From: Micromonospora pallida
GTDB lineage: Bacteria; Actinomycetota; Actinomycetes; Mycobacteriales; Micromonosporaceae
Reading direction: 5' to 3'
Assembly: GCF_900090325.1 (NCBI RefSeq)
Contig: NZ_FMHW01000002.1
Span: 4,403,001-4,467,000, forward strand
Length of the DNA: 64,000 bases
Part shown: one piece after another, positions 63,647 through 64,000 of the stretch
Layout of the letters: every line of letters begins with the position of its first letter
Position numbering within the stretch: position 1 is the first letter of the stretch
Program-made: the position numbers and the translations under genes
The notes under the pieces: model-generated
Database searches by the model: none
Seen by the model: only the letters and a program-made list of their open reading frames with translations
Told to the model about the DNA's origin: nothing

Positions 63647-64000
63647 ATGGACAGGCTCGATCCGGGTGCGGCGCACGCCTCGCCGAAACCGGTGACCGAC
63701 GACGGGCAGGGTGGCTTCGCGGGCGGCGCGCCCGCCGGGGCCTTCGACCCGTGGCGCTACCGGGACGAGGCCGGGGTCGCCGACGCCGACCTGGTCGGCT
63801 ACAAGGTCGAAGCGACCGACGGGACGATCGGGAAGATCGACGCGGCGAGCCACGAGGTCAACGCGAGCTACCTGGTGGTGGACACCGGCCCGTGGATCTT
63901 CGGCCGGAAGGTGATGCTCCCGGCCGGTACGGTCAACCTCGTCGACCACGACGCCCGCAAGGTGGTCGTCGACCGGAGCCGCGACCAGGTCAAGGCCGCC
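63647..64000 (+). CDS. PRC-barrel domain protein, N-terminal part (runs off window)
   Basis: 118 codons are present from an ATG with AGGAGGGC upstream. After a Gly/Ala-rich leader, residues 42-105 form a PRC-barrel (LVGYKVEATDGTIGKIDAAS, then SYLVVDTGPWIFGRKVMLPA). PRC-barrel proteins of this kind are common stress-related cytoplasmic proteins in actinobacteria; role unknown. Confidence 0.85.
   Translation, partial: MDRLDPGAAHASPKPVTDDGQGGFAGGAPAGAFDPWRYRDEAGVADADLVGYKVEATDGTIGKIDAASHEVNASYLVVDTGPWIFGRKVMLPAGTVNLVDHDARKVVVDRSRDQVKAA

Overview
The window is very GC-rich, codes on both strands, and has strong third-position G/C bias. Gene content points to an actinomycete, most likely the family Micromonosporaceae (Micromonospora-like); the genus cannot be fixed from sequence alone. 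Pointers are GlnR-type nitrogen control, a DUF5753/DUF397 regulator pair, a histone-H1-like tail on HU, an F420 biosynthesis gene (cofC), many GTG starts and many apparently leaderless genes. From memory, the order amt-glnB-glnD / ftsY / smc / fpg-rnc / coaD-rsmD / recG-DAK-rpmB / thiL-DUF3515-ddl-gpsA-cofC-ppk-mutT-hup-leuDC-IclR-tRNA-Glu/Gln matches a long conserved chromosomal block of actinobacteria such as Mycobacterium. This is core chromosome, not a plasmid, prophage or biosynthetic island. I see no transposase, integrase or CRISPR array.

Layout. 1-2230: glnD (partial), glnK and amtB on the minus strand behind a GlnR-like operator. 2251-4305: a phosphotransferase-fold protein and ftsY. 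4476-10182: an accessory stretch between ftsY and smc with a PhoD-like phosphatase, a MarR/MFS efflux pair with a clear operator, a universal stress protein, a DinB-fold protein and a HAD hydrolase. 10223-14265: smc and a small coiled-coil gene. 14637-25643: a secreted CAP-domain protein, then translationally coupled minus-strand genes mutM-rnc-plsX-rpmF-DUF177-sepIVA, rsmD-coaD and fakA-recG, with rpmB divergent. 25874-32634: an orphan ATP-grasp ligase, GNAT, frameshifted thiL, AsnC-like protein, DUF3515 protein, ddl and an AAA+ ATPase. 32774-34793: a three-gene overlapping operon of small unknown proteins divergent from an XRE/DUF397 pair. 34903-38570: methyltransferase, Cys/Met-type PLP enzyme, gpsA, plsC. 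38693-44510: cofC, an OB-fold protein, and a polyphosphate module (ppk, CYTH-CHAD, frameshifted mutT1). 44650-48338: hupB, leuD, leuC and a divergent IclR regulator. 48604-49110: two identical tRNA-Glu(CTC) genes and one tRNA-Gln(CTG). 49262-58975: a FAH-family enzyme, envelope and unknown proteins, arfB, an S1C protease and a MoxR-DUF58-VWA operon. 59302-64000: an EEP-family protein, cimA behind a Leu-Ile-Ile leader-peptide attenuator, ahpC-ahpD, and the start of a PRC-barrel protein.

The less ordinary content is regulatory and structural. (i) A branched-chain amino-acid attenuator precedes cimA. (ii) Three copies of a ~60-bp palindromic intergenic repeat are present. (iii) Short tandem duplications sit repeatedly on gene 3' ends, several copying the stop codon, in one case grown to an ~11-unit 18-bp array. 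(iv) Two single-base deletions in G/C runs of four break thiL and mutT1 and may be sequencing errors. (v) About ten genes have a TANNNT-like hexamer 6-7 nt before the start codon and no Shine-Dalgarno. (vi) A small-protein operon encodes a seven-fold octapeptide repeat.
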